From the NCBI GenBank assembly GCA_018105865.1, contig CM030872.1:8552016-8616015 (forward strand): a DNA stretch of 64,000 nt. The letters are read 5' to 3'. The translations under genes were made by a program, and so were the position numbers. The DNA comes from Metaphire vulgaris. Taxonomy: Eukaryota; Annelida; Clitellata; Crassiclitellata; Megascolecidae. The notes under the pieces were generated by a model. The model was not told the DNA's origin. It saw only the letters and a program-made list of their open reading frames with translations, and made no database searches. Shown here one piece after another: positions 1-12,995 of this stretch. Position 1 is the first letter of the stretch. Every line of letters starts with the position of its first letter.

Positions 1-118
1 GGATATGACGTACTTATTCTACAGACCCAATAAGTACGTTATAACGAAGTTACACTGTACAAGATATATTGTTGCTGCTGCTAGAAGACAGGAAGACAAA
101 GAACCATTTGAAATTATG

Positions 119-127
119 TCATTATTA

Positions 128-163
<36 letters not shown>

Positions 164-172
164 TTAATTAAC

Positions 173-218
<46 letters not shown>

Positions 219-220
219 AA
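119..220 (+). repeat. (ATT)n microsatellite
   Basis: Two ATT runs split by TTTAATTAACA. Confidence 0.95.
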
Positions 221-260
221 TTGAAATAGAAGAGGCGGGGGAGACAGAATGAGTACAAAG

Positions 261-440
261 CATGGATAATTTTACACCGCCTAAAACCCTCAACACCCCC
301 AATTTGAGACCGACACCCCAACATCTCCCCAACTCAGTTATGGGATGACCTTCTTTTGGCTTGTCAGACTATTTTGGCAGGGGACCCCCAGAATTTACCG
401 ACACCCCCACCCCAAATTGACAATCCTAGAAATAACCCTG
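261..440 (+). mobile_element. hAT-type MITE family I, old copy
   Basis: CATGGATAATTTTACACC ... CTAGAAATAACCCTG; flanks GTACAAAG and TTACAGAG (6 of 8). GGATGACCTTCTTTTGGCTT box at ~344. Confidence 0.6.
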
Positions 441-928
441 TTACAGAGTACCTCCGAACTAAATTCCTAGATCCGCCCTCGATTAGCCTTACTTCAGATC
501 CTGGTTTCAATTCTGGTGCATTTTTTAGCACGGTATCCGCAGCATAGGACTCATGCGTTACGCGTTGACCCCATCGCCGCCGGCAACTATCAATCCATCG
601 GCGGTTTGAAACGGCCGTCCGACAAAGCTATCAGGAACCGTTCAGACCGTCCGGAAATCGTCCGGGGGCCCCTGTTACGGGTCCGCAGGGGGGTGCATTC
701 TTTCCGGGAGCTCTCCGCCACCGCAGAAGCATGTCCGACCCCCGTGAATATGACGCCGTACGGACGGTGAATGGAGTGCGCTCGAGGGGAGAAGGAACCG
801 AGCACAAGTGCGATTTTTATTTAAACGAAGGGAATTTTAATTAAAATATCTGAAAAGAAATTTTAATTAAAATAGAGGGTTTTAAAAAACCCTGGAATGT
901 ATAAAAATGTATATAAAGAATGTATACA
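441..928. other. GC-rich, CpG-rich block (~555-790) then AT-rich DNA
   Basis: CGGCCGTCCGACAAAGC and GTCCGGAAATCGTCCGG stand out against an AT-rich neighbourhood. Open frames exist on both strands (to ~84 codons) but no protein was recognised. Could be a CpG island or a lost exon. Confidence 0.4.
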
Positions 929-1046
929 CAGGCGTAAACTTGGATGATGAAAATTGGGGGGCCTATACGTTTCCCTTTCGCTAGCCTAACCTCACTAAAA
1001 GTGACGGGTGTCTGTAGCCTAGTGACCTAATAGAAGTTTACGCCTG
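929..1046 (+). mobile_element. MITE-like element O, short copy (118 bp)
   Basis: Perfect 13-bp terminal inverted repeat CAGGCGTAAACTT. No clear 8-bp duplication. Confidence 0.65.
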
Positions 1047-1423
1047 TGCAGTATGCAGTATGCTTTTATCTACAGTATTCATATGTATTGTACAATGCCA
1101 GATGTCAAATGCACACTGTACAAATGTAAAGTGTCGATTGCAGGTTCCCTATAGGCATCCAATGGGCTTCGGTTGGTGCGATTTTCAAGAGATCTGTGGC
1201 AGTGACATTTTGGCGATTAAAAAAACAGTGCAGGATCACAGAGTTTTTGACGCCCCCTTCAAATGGCGCCCGGGTCGTCTGTCCTGGGTACGCCGCTGTT
1301 TCATGTGCGACAACTCTACAGTTCGGACGGATGACAACGACCAGAATGAGAACGTCCAACGCCTTAAGCGATGACAGGAGTGGCAACACCAAGACCACTA
1401 CTATAGAATGGCTCCAACCGTGA
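1047..1423. other. No gene recognised
   Basis: Unique-looking sequence with a 104-codon open frame of no recognisable family; GGCGCCCGGGTCGT at ~1265 may be an old transposon end. Confidence 0.3.
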
Positions 1424-1468
1424 TTATATATATATTATTATATACTGTATATATAGATATATATATAG

Positions 1469-1502
<34 letters not shown>

Positions 1503-1503
1503 T

Positions 1504-1601
<98 letters not shown>

Positions 1602-1787
1602 GAGAGAGACAGGGACAGACACAAAGACAGAGATAGAGAGACAGAGAGACAAACAGTGAGAAAAAAAGAGATATATAGTTAGAAAGAGAGAGGAAGATAG
1701 ACAGACAAACAGACAACAGACAGAGATACAGAGAGAGATGGAGAAAGATATATAGAGACAGAGTCGGACAGAGAGACAGAGAGAGTG

Positions 1788-1844
<57 letters not shown>

Positions 1845-1880
1845 CAGACACAGAGAGAGACAGAGAAAGATAAGAGAGAA
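1424..1880 (+). repeat. (TA)n and (GA)n/(GACA)n microsatellite block
   Basis: TA runs at ~1466-1491 and 1507-1543, then long GA and GACA-rich tracts. The Ser/Leu/Tyr-repeat open frames here are artefacts. Confidence 0.95.
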
Positions 1881-2800
1881 AGAGGATGAAATTGAATGGG
1901 ATGTGATGTGTAGGGGGAGGGCGATAGAAGGCGGCCCAAAAAAACGAAGCCCGACTGCCAACAATTTATGTCCACAGGAAGGGAACAAGCTCCCGGGATG
2001 GAGAATAATGATAGCGTATCCAACAGATATATCATATATACTCTCCCTGTCCGAAGTATTGTTTTATCGTGTATTTGGCGAGAGGAGGACTACCCATCCC
2101 TCGACCACCTCACCCCCCCCCACTCGTCTCACTCCCATCTCGCCGAAATAAAATGCATAGCCGTTAGTGAGATGGATGGAATTCGACAATGCGTCGCGTT
2201 GCAATCGATTCGATACGCCATTTGTAACGATTGTAAATAACACCAGAGACCGTGCGGAAAAAATCTGGAATTTTATAACGTTGTGGTCCGCTTAAATACC
2301 GAAAAAATCAAAATACGGACATATACTTATATATATATAGCCTATATATGCCTATACTTAGGCCCTATGCATAATTTTTTACTCTTTGTCTAGTTAAGCA
2401 TTTTATTTTCTTGACTTGTATTCAACAGGATGTTGAGAAATAAACTTATTTTAATTGATTCGATACTTGAAAAGCTTGAAACTCATAAAAATATTTTTTC
2501 TGCAGTCAATGGAGGGGGTTAATCCCCAAACCCCTTGGCAACACCACTGTAGTCTGGTTCTAAGGGATAGTAGACAGGTGGAACGAGTTGTATGTTAAGA
2601 CAGTATCGTCTACTAATGCAAGTGCTTCGACAATTTGTATCTGTGAATAGCGGAATCATAAATTTTGTTTTATTTCGTTCTAATTCTATCCGTTTTCCGC
2701 ATTCTCTCTGGTCCAAAATGAATGAGATTCTCTTCTCGATATCATCCAATTCACGTATGAATACTTTTATTGTCAGTCATTAGCTAGGCCTATCGTAAAC
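1881..2800. other. No gene recognised
   Basis: Mixed unique DNA; a decayed MITE end (CTTGGCAACACCACTG) near 2549. Confidence 0.3.
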
Positions 2801-2809
2801 TTGCAGCAG

Positions 2810-2813
2810 GGTC

Positions 2814-2844
<31 letters not shown>

Positions 2845-2960
2845 CTCTATTTCTCTCGCGCTATATATCTCTTTTTTGGCTTGTTCCCTCTTTGCTTCTG
2901 TCTCTGTCTGTCTGTCTGTCTGCCTCTCCGTCTCTGAACCTCTCTATGTCTCTGTCTGTC

Positions 2961-2999
<39 letters not shown>

Positions 3000-3005
3000 G
3001 TCGCT
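2810..3005 (+). repeat. (TCTG)n/(TC)n microsatellite
   Basis: GTCTGTCTGTCTGTC and CTCTCTCTC runs. Confidence 0.95.
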
Positions 3006-3306
3006 GTCTCTCTGTGTATGGGATTTTTATCTTCCTCCCTGATTATCATGGTCTTCTTGCTGTCCCAATCTGCCAGGCTTTCTGCTTTTTCGGCCACTGC
3101 CCCGTAAATGACTTCAGACCAAAGCCAGGATTAAGTATTTGGGTTTAACGTTAACCAATAGTGCGATATGAACACCGTTACAAGATCGTTACAGCGTAAA
3201 TCCATACTACTCTAGCACAAGAATGGCATTCAACCGAAGCCATTTATTTTACGAAGAATAATAATTCTCTACAGCGGATTTTCCATCGTCTGGAAAAATT
3301 TGAAGC

Positions 3307-3832
3307 CAGTGACGCAGTTAAGGGGCGTTTGAGGGTTAAACCACCTGTGGTCAGTGGCGGCTCTAGGATTTGGCAAGTTGGGGGCCGTTGGGGTGGCAAC
3401 TTCTAATCATGGGGGGCCAACCAATTGTTGTTTAATGTATGTAGCATTAAGTATAGGGTCCCAACTGGGAGAGCCACTGGGGGCCAGGCACTCAATAGGG
3501 GCACGGGCCCCCTGGCCCCCCGGTGGAGCCGCCACTGCCTTTTGCTGGTTGCATTGAAGGGAAGGGGGAGTTTTGGGGTTAAACCCCTCTTGGCGACCGA
3601 ACAAATTTCTATTTTTTAAAATTGCGATCACTATAGTGTACGCGCTCATAATACCTATATGTTTCAATCAATTATTGACGCATAATAATAGCTAACGAAC
3701 TTTTTTTACTTGTCAGGATGTTGTCGTTGCTGCTGTTAAACTGTTAATCAATCCATGGGATGATGATAACCTTTTATTGGTTGTTTTGTTATAGGAAATA
3801 ACCCCCTTCGGAAAATCCTGGCTACGCCACTG
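3307..3832 (+). mobile_element. hAT-type element B1 (host of a nested MITE)
   Basis: Termini CAGTGACGCAGTTA and TGGCTACGCCACTG; flanks TTTGAAGC and GTTGAAGC (7 of 8). MITE A1 lies inside it. Confidence 0.7.
3352..3537 (+). mobile_element. MITE family A, copy 1 (186 bp)
   Basis: CAGTGGCGGCTCTAGGATTT ... GGTGGAGCCGCCACTG. Shares its interior (TGTATGTAGCATTAAGTATA) with six other copies. Target duplication is not clear here. Confidence 0.8.
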
Positions 3833-3933
3833 GTTGAAGCTATCCTATGTTTGTTTGTTGTTCTGACAGTGTAGAGAGGAACAGGTCTGACCGCACTGTG
3901 GCGCGACTTTTTAGGGGTCAACGTTCATGGAAT

Positions 3934-3975
<42 letters not shown>

Positions 3976-4649
3976 GCCTTGGACAGCCTAAGGCCGTGTC
4001 ACAAGGGGTCGACCACAGCCGGAGCGAGATCTATGACTGGTTTTAGGTGTGACAGGGTGTTAAATGAATGCATCGATTGTCAGAGGAGGCTGTGTGAAAA
4101 AGCAAACAATGGAAATGAAATGGAATTTGCGCAGAGACCCAGCCGAATGGAGATAGACGTTTCCATTTGACCCACCGGGGGCGGGGGGAGCAAGGGTACG
4201 GCGGTGCCGGGAATCTCAACTGTGGCTGGAATCGGTCGTGAGATTTGCACACAACCGCTGAGTAATTTGGCGGAGGGGGTGGGTAGAACGATCGAAGAGC
4301 AGGATAGGCGAATGATTTGTTTGTTTATCGGAGGCTTTTTTTAACAGAGAACATCGAAATGCCCCCCCTATTCCGAAACTCTGGCTGCGCCACTGGAGCG
4401 CATAGTTGATAAACATTTGTGAGTAATGTATATATATATAAATATATAATATATATATATATATCGGGAAATAGTTCTATCATGACATTAATTATGATGT
4501 CTTATGATAGAATAAAGACAAACGTCTTTGATAGAATAAAGACAAACGCTCATAAATATACCCGGGCTATGATTATATCAGCAGCGCTCTGGTTAAGAAT
4601 TGCAAATCAATAACAGACATACATATCCATGCATGGAACGAGACTAGAG
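3833..4649. other. No gene; (AG)n at 3939-3972, MITE end at 4395
   Basis: Contains a one-ended B-type terminus (CTGGCTGCGCCACTG, 4381-4395) and a direct repeat ATAGAATAAAGACAAACG near 4510-4550. Confidence 0.4.
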
Positions 4650-4651
4650 GA

Positions 4652-4661
4652 ATGGTGGTGG

Positions 4662-4710
<49 letters not shown>

Positions 4711-4951
4711 GATGATGATGATGATGATGATGATGAAGACAGTGATGATAATTATGATAGCGGCGATGATGTTGATGATGATGATGACTAAAATTGCTAT
4801 TGACTGTCAAAGACTAAGCTTGTTAAGCAACACTAATGGCTGGTATTTGCATTGACTGGGTCTTTGGCGGTTCGGATTTGCAGTACCATTGAGTACTAGA
4901 AATGATGCTATAAAAATGCATAATAGTAATAATAATAATTATTATTATTAT

Positions 4952-5012
<61 letters not shown>

Positions 5013-5240
5013 GCTGCTGCTACTACTACTGCTACTGCTGCCGCTGCTGCCGCTCCTGCTGCTGCTGCTGCTACTGCTGCTGCTGCTGCTGCTGCTACTA
5101 CTGCTGCTACTGCTGCTGCTGCTACTGCTGCTACTACTGCTACTACTACTACTACTACTACTGCTACTACTACTACTACTACTACTACTACAATCACTAC
5201 TACTAATACTGCTGCTGCTACTACTACTATACTACTACTA
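4652..5240 (+). repeat. (GAT)n then (CTA)n/(CTG)n microsatellite block
   Basis: ATG/GAT run 4652-4790; ATT, ACT and GCT runs 4929-5240 with an AATAATAATTATTATT junction. Confidence 0.95.
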
Positions 5241-5919
5241 CTTCTACTACATTCAACCGTAGCACCTACATGTAGGAGATGAAATATTCCAAAAACCGAT
5301 CTTCTCAAACCGTATTCTTGAGAAATTTTACAAACAGCACGTTGTTATTATAAATAAATTCGCTATTATAATAATTCCGATTCGAATAATTTTTAACGTT
5401 CCGTTTGGCCGAACTTTTCCCGTGCCCTGTTGAAATCCCCTTTGGACATCCATCGGTTTTGCCATTCGAGACTCGGGGCTTTCGAGTAAGTTTAGACTTA
5501 TCTAATGCATCAAAGGAAACAATTGTAGCCCGTCCCTATACGCTGACAATAGGCTTGCGTTGTTTATGTAAGACACGCATACTGAAATCCGAAGACATTT
5601 TTCTCGGCTGCAAAATCTGTACCAGATCTCTCTCTTGTTACGAAAAAGCGTATACCGCTAATGTAGCCAATATGAGGCTAATATAGCGTCTTCTGGTAGC
5701 GATTATCTTCACGACACGCGCGCGAAATGCAATCCGGTCTTATTAAGTGCCCGATCTATCTGGGAAGGCATGTGCCAATCGGCTCTTGTGACTGGCAAAC
5801 GGGCAGCTGAAGCAACAGCTCTATACCAGCAGCGTCAGTAGCTGGGAACGAGCGAGCAACCGGCGCCTACGTAACCAAGTTTGTTGTAGATGGCGCGTTT
5901 ATATATATATATATACGCA
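5241..5919. other. No gene recognised
   Basis: Unique DNA with a 93-codon open frame (5405-5686) of no recognisable family. Confidence 0.3.
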
Positions 5920-6380
5920 GGTACCAACGTGTTACTGCGTCACACCGATGCTAGATCGCTATCGTTCGCACTTGATTTTTTTAAAGAACATCGAAACTAT
6001 CTTGGATTTTTGTGGACAATCACAAAAGCGGTTCTTGGCATCAACTAGCGGTTGACTCAAAGATACAAATCTCTGGCGCAAATATATATATATAATCGAT
6101 AAAAACCCCGACAGATTGTATGCTTTTCGAGGCCACCAAGCATCTGGCAGGTACGATTTCCAGGTAGCGCGGTGAATTCGGATCTTGTGTGAAGTTACAA
6201 TTTCTCGTCTAAGATCTTCTCACGATGTTTTTCTCGAGGTCGCTTTGAAATTTGAAGAGCGTAGTTTCCTTGAATCGTGAGCAGAAGTTTCTTAAACATA
6301 ATAACATTTTGGACGATAGAATTCAGCATCAACGAAATTTACGTCGCAAGTCGAACGAAGAAAGAAATTCTCTCGGCAAA
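5920..6380 (+). promoter_or_regulatory. Possible noncoding first exon and promoter of the D2-like receptor
   Basis: TATATATATATATACGCAG near 5905-5922, then ~450 bp without repeats ending GGCAAA|GTGAGT, a strong 5' splice donor at 6381. A matching acceptor (CTCTCTTTTTTGACGTTGTTAG) ends at 16807, 26 nt before the receptor ATG. The link is inference from splice signals alone. Confidence 0.3.
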
Positions 6381-6433
6381 GTGAGTTTTCAAATATATCG
6401 TTTAATATAAATGTATTTCGCGTTGCTAACCAA

Positions 6434-6622
6434 AAGTGTGGCGGCTCCACCGGAGGGGGCAGGGGAGCCCGTTCCCCCTATTGAGTGCCTGGCCCTCCAG
6501 TGGCCCCCCAGTTGGGACCCTATACTTAATGCTACATACATTAAACAACAAATGGTTGCCCCCATGATTAGAAGTTGCCACCCTAACGGCCCCCCATTTG
6601 CCAAATCCTAGAGCCGCCACTG
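6434..6622 (-). mobile_element. MITE family A, copy 2
   Basis: Inverted copy; perfect 8-bp duplication CTAACCAA at 6426-6433 and 6623-6630. Its left terminus is decayed (AAGTGTGGCGGCTCC). Confidence 0.85.
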
Positions 6623-6632
6623 CTAACCAACC

Positions 6633-6800
6633 ATGGGCTGAGTTGGGTTGGGTAAGAAATTTCATGTTTATGGTAGGTTGGGTCAGAAAATAAGTCATGG
6701 TGTAAGAAATTGTAATGATTACGGTGGGTTGGGTAAAGTAACCATGTTGCTTTTATGGGCTGGGTTGAGCCCAATCGTGATGGGAAAATGCACCCATGTC
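6633..6800 (+). repeat. GGGTTGGGT-rich interspersed repeat N
   Basis: GTTGGGTTGGGTAAGAAATT and GGTTGGGTCAGAAAATAAGT recur at 53.62-53.84 kb; weaker pieces at 16.69-16.75 and 30.03-30.10 kb. Possibly a MITE ending CACCCATGTCTG. Confidence 0.5.
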
Positions 6801-7300
6801 TGAACCAATCTCCCTGCTTGTCTAGTGATTTGCAACTGTTAAAATCCAAATGCAAACTTGATCACGTGGTAATGCCATATCAATAACACACTTGGCATTT
6901 GGACTACTCTATATGAATGTTCACCAGTAGAAGCCTAAATCTAACCAAATACTAGAAAATATGCATGATTAATTTATTGTATGTGTTGGCACTTTGTCCA
7001 GAGCGGAACTAATCAAAATTGAATGGATGGGTGGAATAAGGAGTTAAATGCAGTTACCACCTTAATTAATGGAGGTTGTCAAATGAAGGGCCCAGAGGAA
7101 TATAAGGAAGTAAATCCAGTTACCCCTTTAGTGGTGAAAATATCAGTTGAAGGGTCTGGTGAAATAAGTAAGTAAATGCAGTTACCCCTCTTATTGTTAT
7201 TGATATTAATATTCAAACCATTCAATTGCTGGAAACGATTATATGCAGTGGTGCTTTAAAATTAAACCACAGATCTACTACTATCACTATCAACGTTACA

Positions 7301-7304
7301 TCAC

Positions 7305-7387
<83 letters not shown>
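7301..7387 (+). repeat. (ATT)n microsatellite
   Basis: About 28 perfect units; no SINE end recognised beside it. Confidence 0.95.
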
Positions 7388-7389
<2 letters not shown>

Positions 7390-7953
7390 TTGTTAATTAT
7401 TAATTATTGTTATTAACGTGCAGATATATTGGTAAGTGCGAACAGATAATTTCATCTAAAAGTACTGCCTAGTATTATTTTCAACATCTCTATAACTCGA
7501 TGCAGTACTAATCATGATCTAAGCGTAGTTTTTGAACAATAACGACATTGAACGCCCACACAGCGTCACTGGTAAAAAGTGGACCGACCCCACTTCCACA
7601 GGGATGACTATCTGGAGACATTCTTTCGACTCAATGGGATGTCACTCTCTCCGACGATGTATCGTTCTCCGTAGACGGGTTCTCAAAGAGACGTGACCGC
7701 GATGTAAAGCGTCAGGTCCGAAAACGACATTTTTACACGAGAAAAAAGACCCAATCTGGACATACTGTACAGTGTAGAAGTTGTTTCTCGAGTGTCACTG
7801 GTATTTGCTTTGCATTTTCAATGAAATGTTTGGTGCTGAGAAGCATTGGCGAGCCCAGGAGAAGTATGGAGGCTGTGGGATTTGCTCAAAGCCGTTGAGA
7901 ACTTACATTTTTGGTGGGGTGATGGTGGGTGGGGTATATATGGATGGTGGGGT

Positions 7954-8257
7954 CAGTGGCGGTTCCACGGGAGGGGGTGAGTGGAGCTGAAACCCCCACC
8001 GGACTTTTCAGGACTTTTTTGCTTGTGAGACTTATTTTTATGTAAAAGTCTAGTAAAACAACTACGGGGAAAACTGCGGATGACCTTTTTTGCTTGTCAA
8101 CCTATTTTTCGGTAAAAGTGTAGTAAAATTAGGGGATAAAATTCATTTTGTCAGCATTTTTTGCAAAGTTTATTGATTTTCCCCTTCTATTTTCATCCCC
8201 TCCAACTTCCTATAAATTCATTTCATCCCCCACCAAGAAATCCTGGAACCGCCACTG
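7954..8257 (+). mobile_element. hAT-type MITE family G, copy 1
   Basis: CAGTGGCGGTTCCACG ... CCTGGAACCGCCACTG; flanks GGTGGGGT and GATGGGAT (6 of 8). Holds two GACCTTTTTTGCTTGT-type boxes (8011, 8079). Confidence 0.75.
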
Positions 8258-8463
8258 GATGGGATATATCAGAATACGTGAATTTGTCAAGAACTCATTA
8301 ACGACAGTTGTTTTGCTTGTGGACTTAATAGTTACTCCCAAATGGGAACGTGTTTCCACTACTCCGGAATAGTGGATACGCCCCTGTTGCGAAGTGTGCA
8401 GTTGACTAAGACCAGGGCAATGGTTCTCGTGAATCGGCTTTGAAAGTCTCGTTCTCGGTCTTG

Positions 8464-8850
8464 GGGGCCATCCACAAATGACGTAACGCGCTTATGGGGT
8501 TCGAACATTTGTGACGATGTTGGACAAAGGGTTTCAAAATGTTACGTCACATAATAGTCACTAAATATTTTTATTAATACCGAAATTGAAATTGTTACCG
8601 AAAATTGAACGTATTTTACACTAAAAATCATTATACATTTCATTTTTTTTTGGAATTTCGCAAGTTTCTGAATATTGTTTCAACTATAATAATTATAATG
8701 AGTTGATTTCAAACGAAACGTTAATTTTGACCAAAGAAGACAAATGTTTAACTTTCTAATGACGTCATTTTGAACAAGTGACTTTTGTGACGACGTGTGA
8801 CGATAGATAAAACTTTGCAAAATCGCGTTACGTCACTTATGGATGGCCCC
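8464..8850 (+). mobile_element. Inverted-repeat element F (3-bp TTG flanks)
   Basis: GGGGCCATCCACAAATGACG at the left and its near-reverse-complement TCACTTATGGATGGCCCC at the right, with TTG on both sides. A G-start terminus with 3-bp duplication recalls PIF/Harbinger, though the usual target there is TWA. Confidence 0.6.
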
Positions 8851-9960
8851 TTGGTCTTGAACTCCCGAGTCTCGTTCTTGTTCTGGGTCTTGAACAATTA
8901 AGTCTTGACAACAAGTATCAAAAGTGACAGCCTTTGAACATAAGGATAATTCTAAGAAATTGAAACGGATTATCAATTTATTCATCATCTTTTCACCAAA
9001 CTTCCGTAGTGTTTCTGTATTAACCCCTTAACCGTGTATTTAACTGTAACTCAATGTAAAATGGATGGATATATCCGGGATCCCCAGTTAAGGGGTTAAT
9101 TAAAAATCATTGAAATACTCCTGAACGGTTTTGGCATATCGCAGTCAAAGATCACTTGATCTTTCAATTCGACCTGTTTGATTTCGATTTTAGCACATTA
9201 TTATCTCCATTCTGAAAATGGTTTTAAACTTTCTAATGCTTGCAAACAAGTGAATTTTCTGACATCTTTAGACAGGCGTTTGCGCCTTCCGATTTCAAGT
9301 ACAACTTCCAACATTGCCATTGCCAAAGGCTTGTACAAATATTCCGAGGAAAATCATATTCGCCAAATAGATTGCTCCGAAGATGTTCGGTTGACCAAAC
9401 AGATTAGCATCTTCATCATCTTTTCCGCCATCTTCCGCCAATCTTCTTGCGCAGAAATCCAATTGTGGCTGTTTACTTAACGGGTTTCAATCGGCGAGAA
9501 ATTGTCGTCGATCCACCCGGGCAGTCGTTACATACAGGACGGAGTATCAACTTTCCATATTAATCATTTATACAGGCTTCGGAATGCCAAGTGGAGATTC
9601 GTAATAATTCAGGGTGTAGGCCTAAATACTGCATTGGAAAATGGCGTTGTATAGGCTTGACGCTTAGACCAGCGTTAAGTTGAGATGAAAAAGACGAGGT
9701 ATACGAGCATATGCGCTGATGTACTCGCTTTTAAAATTCATCAGAAATAATTGAAATAAGCAATATAAAGGGCAATGGTGATGCAAAGCTGGATCGCAAA
9801 ACCTAGGACTGAGTTGATTATTACAAAAACTAAATGGATAGCAAAAGATCGATTTTAGCTCACACCACCACTGAGGAGATAATGCAGAAATGAAGGGAAC
9901 TACTAACAGTTGGACTTTATTGTTTGAACTTATGTCTAAGGCTTCTGGGCACTAGGTGAG
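8851..9960. other. No gene recognised
   Basis: AT-rich unique DNA. A short inverted repeat around TTAACCCCTTAAC / GTTAAGGGGTTAA (9020-9098) may be a small MITE. Confidence 0.35.
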
Positions 9961-10062
9961 TAAGTACTAAGTACTACTACTACTACTACTACTACTACTA
10001 AGTACTACTAACTACTACTAACTAAAATCTACTACTATACCACCACCACCAACCAGCACTAG

Positions 10063-10364
10063 TACAGTAGCTGCTTATTCTTAGGCGCTCAGCCTTTCTT
10101 GAATTAGCTATGGGAAAGATATATGATCAGCCAGGCAATAGTCAATATCCAGTGCGGAGGGAAACCTGCATGGTCGTTGCTAATGAAAGCAACTTGGCGA
10201 AATGCATTGCGTTCTTTCGTGGGCCTCTTGACAATTCTGAGGTCAATGTCCAGAGTAATATCGAGCCGGCTGTACCTTGGTGGGACGTCGAGATCCATCA
10301 TACTGTGCAAGTGGAGTCACTTGAGCTCACTTACGACTCGGCCGTAGAGACATCGTCTGATTAA
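10063..10364 (+). mobile_element. Interspersed element L, longest copy
   Basis: Starts in ACAGTAGCTGCTTATTCTTA and keeps GCCAGGCAATAGTCAATATC then CGGAGGGAAACCTGCATGGTC (~10.15 kb). Downstream lies unique-looking sequence with an 84-codon open frame that I do not recognise as a protein. Confidence 0.5.
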
Positions 10365-10524
10365 TTAAAATAACGCGACGAATGTCAATTCTCAAATGGA
10401 TTTCTTTCTCAGCGAAACGGACGAAATGGGAAAATCAAAAATCAAAATGTCTTCGCATCGATACTTACTTATCAGAGTGGTATTTTGAGGTCAGACCTGT
10501 GGAGGGGGATGAGGGGGGGAGGAG

Positions 10525-11106
10525 GAGAGATTCTTCTTCCTCTTCTTCCTCTTCTGCTTCTTCCTCCTTCCCTCTTCTTCTTCTTCTTCTTCTTCTTCTT
10601 CTTCTTCTTCTTCATAATGTCGATATTTGAAATGCTAAAGCTGTTGTGACGTCACAGTGTTATCAGATACAATCTGATTTAAATGTCTGCCAAATAAACT
10701 TGCCACTAAAAGCTTCAGTGGCAGACCGGTGGATCTTTATACAGCGGGACAAATGTGGCTTCGGTTTTAGGCTTTCCGCGAATTGGTGTCATAAAAACCA
10801 CGCAGGTCATAACCACACTACGCGCCTGTCTGCCTGGCTCTCTGTCTCTGTCTCTGTCTCTGTCTCTGTCTCTGTCTCTGTCTGTCTGTCTATCTTTCAC
10901 TCTCAGTCTCTCTCTTTATCTCTCTCTCTGCGTCCCTCTCTTTATCTCTCTCTGCTCTTTATCTCTCTAGGTGTCCCTCTCTTTATCTATCTCTGTGTGT
11001 CTCTCCCTTTGTCTCTTTACCAATTCGTTTATTTCTATGTCGATGTGTCTTTGTGTCTTCATGTTGTCTTTCATTCGTTTTTAAAAATCTTGGACTGTCT
11101 TTCCTC

Positions 11107-11184
<78 letters not shown>

Positions 11185-11489
11185 AGGTCTTTCTGAGTGT
11201 TTTGCTGATTCAGTCTTTGTTTCCCTCTTCTTTCCAGCGAATGAGTCACTGGATGTCGTCCCTTAGTCTTCGTTTCCTTCTGTCTGTCTAATGGCTTCAC
11301 GTATTGTACGTGATGTATCGGTCGGCGCCGGTGGCCGGTGTAAGCGACTGTGCCTATACTGATGCTGACAAGTACGTATAATCGGGAAAATCGTGCCAAT
11401 GCAGTAATTGTGGTAGTAATTTACGGCTGTGCAATTTCTCTCTCTCTCTCGCTCTATCTATCTATTTATCTATCTGTCTGCCTGTCTGC

Positions 11490-11520
<31 letters not shown>

Positions 11521-11689
11521 CACTGTATCTATCTCAAGCGAGCGAGCTCTCTGTCTCTCTGTCTCTTTCGCATCTGTCTGCCTCTCTATCTGTCTCTCTG
11601 CATCTGTCCATGTCTCTCTGCCTGCTCTGCCTGTCTCTCTGTATCCGTATCTCTGTCTCTGTCGCTGTCTCGCTGTCTCTCTCCATCTC

Positions 11690-11727
<38 letters not shown>

Positions 11728-11745
11728 GACGGGCTTCTTAGAAGT
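10525..11745 (+). repeat. Pyrimidine-rich microsatellite blocks (CTT)n, (TCTG)n, (TC)n
   Basis: CTT at 10528-10612, TCTG/TC at 10835-10990 and 11107-11181, TCTG/TC again at 11430-11725, with unique DNA between. A MITE end (GGAACCGCCACTG) lies at 11795. Confidence 0.93.
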
Positions 11746-11859
11746 TGTCACCTCAAAGACCGGTCCCCACTTGACAAATTCAGGAACCGCCACTGCTAAG
11801 AATGCAAGATCATTCAGCCAGTCTTCTACTGGAAGACTACTGGACTCCAGGGGGACGGG

Positions 11860-12018
11860 GAAACTGACAAGGCCGGGGGAAGTCAGCAAGGGGGCTTGGG
11901 GGAGCGCTGTAAGTTGATATACATGCAGCATGCCAAAATTTCCGGGTGGGAGAATTTTAAATTTCCGGAGAAAAGAGCAATTTCCTCCTCCCCCGGAAAC
12001 GATCTTGATTAAACCCTG
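11860..12018 (-). mobile_element. Repeat family K, copy 1
   Basis: On the - strand starts CAGGGTTTAATC; shares GAAATTTTGGCAT, CCCCCGGCCTTGTCAG and TCCGGAAATTT with 42412-42560. Only one terminus is clear. Confidence 0.5.
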
Positions 12019-12461
12019 CATTGAGCACTGGAGATGTTTCGTTCGTCTTCAGTTTACCCTTTCCAATCAGCACCAGCGCGTTCGTGTTTAGCTATTCGTC
12101 AATTCGTGCACTCTTCGTCTTTCGTATTCGCGACATGCACTCAGTACGTGCGGACCGAAAACGAATTGAGGCTTTTACGACGGAAATTCAGAAAAACATT
12201 TCCTATAAAATTCATCGGAAAGACGAAATGAGATATTTTGAATTCTGTTCACAGGTAGATAAATCTTCCGATTGGTTGCGCTCTGATATCTGGACTATGT
12301 CTCACCCGTTCTCCGTTTGGAAGTCGTTCAATTGTCTGTCTCACTTTTTCCCCGGAGGCACTCTTCTTACATTAATTTGATCATTCCTAAGATGAATATG
12401 ACGATCATTGATTGGTACCTCTGCATTAGATTAGAGCTACTGATGCATAAATGCATAATTT

Positions 12462-12462
<1 letters not shown>

Positions 12463-12544
<82 letters not shown>

Positions 12545-12995
12545 GCTACTGCTACTACTACTACTACTACTGCTACTGCTGCTACTACTGCTACTACTGC
12601 TACTGCTGCTACTACTACTGCCACTACTGCTGCACCACTACTACTACTACTACTGCTACTGCTGCTGCTGCTGCTACTACTGCTGCTGCTGCTGCTGCTA
12701 CTACTGCTGCTGCCACTGCTGCTACTGCTACTGCCACTACTGCTGCTACTGCTGCTCCACCACTAATACTATTACAGTACTATTACTACTACTACTGCTA
12801 CTACTGCTACTACTACTACTACTACTTCTACTACTACTATTACTATTACTACTACTACAATTGGTGGTAGCGGTGATGGTGGTGGTGGTGATGACGACGA
12901 TGATGATGACGACGACGATGATTATTATGATGGTGGTGATTATGATGATGACGATGATGATGATGATGATGATGAAGGTGGTGGTGATGATGATG
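12463..12995 (+). repeat. (CTA)n/(CTG)n then (GAT)n/(GGT)n microsatellite
   Basis: About 27 pure CTA units, a mixed CTA/CTG zone, then a purine-rich GAT/GGT zone from ~12865. Confidence 0.95.

Noticed and set aside
1401..1988. Long Ser/Leu/Tyr-repeat open frames
   Set aside because: They are translations of (TA)n and (GA)n microsatellites with no non-repeat domain.
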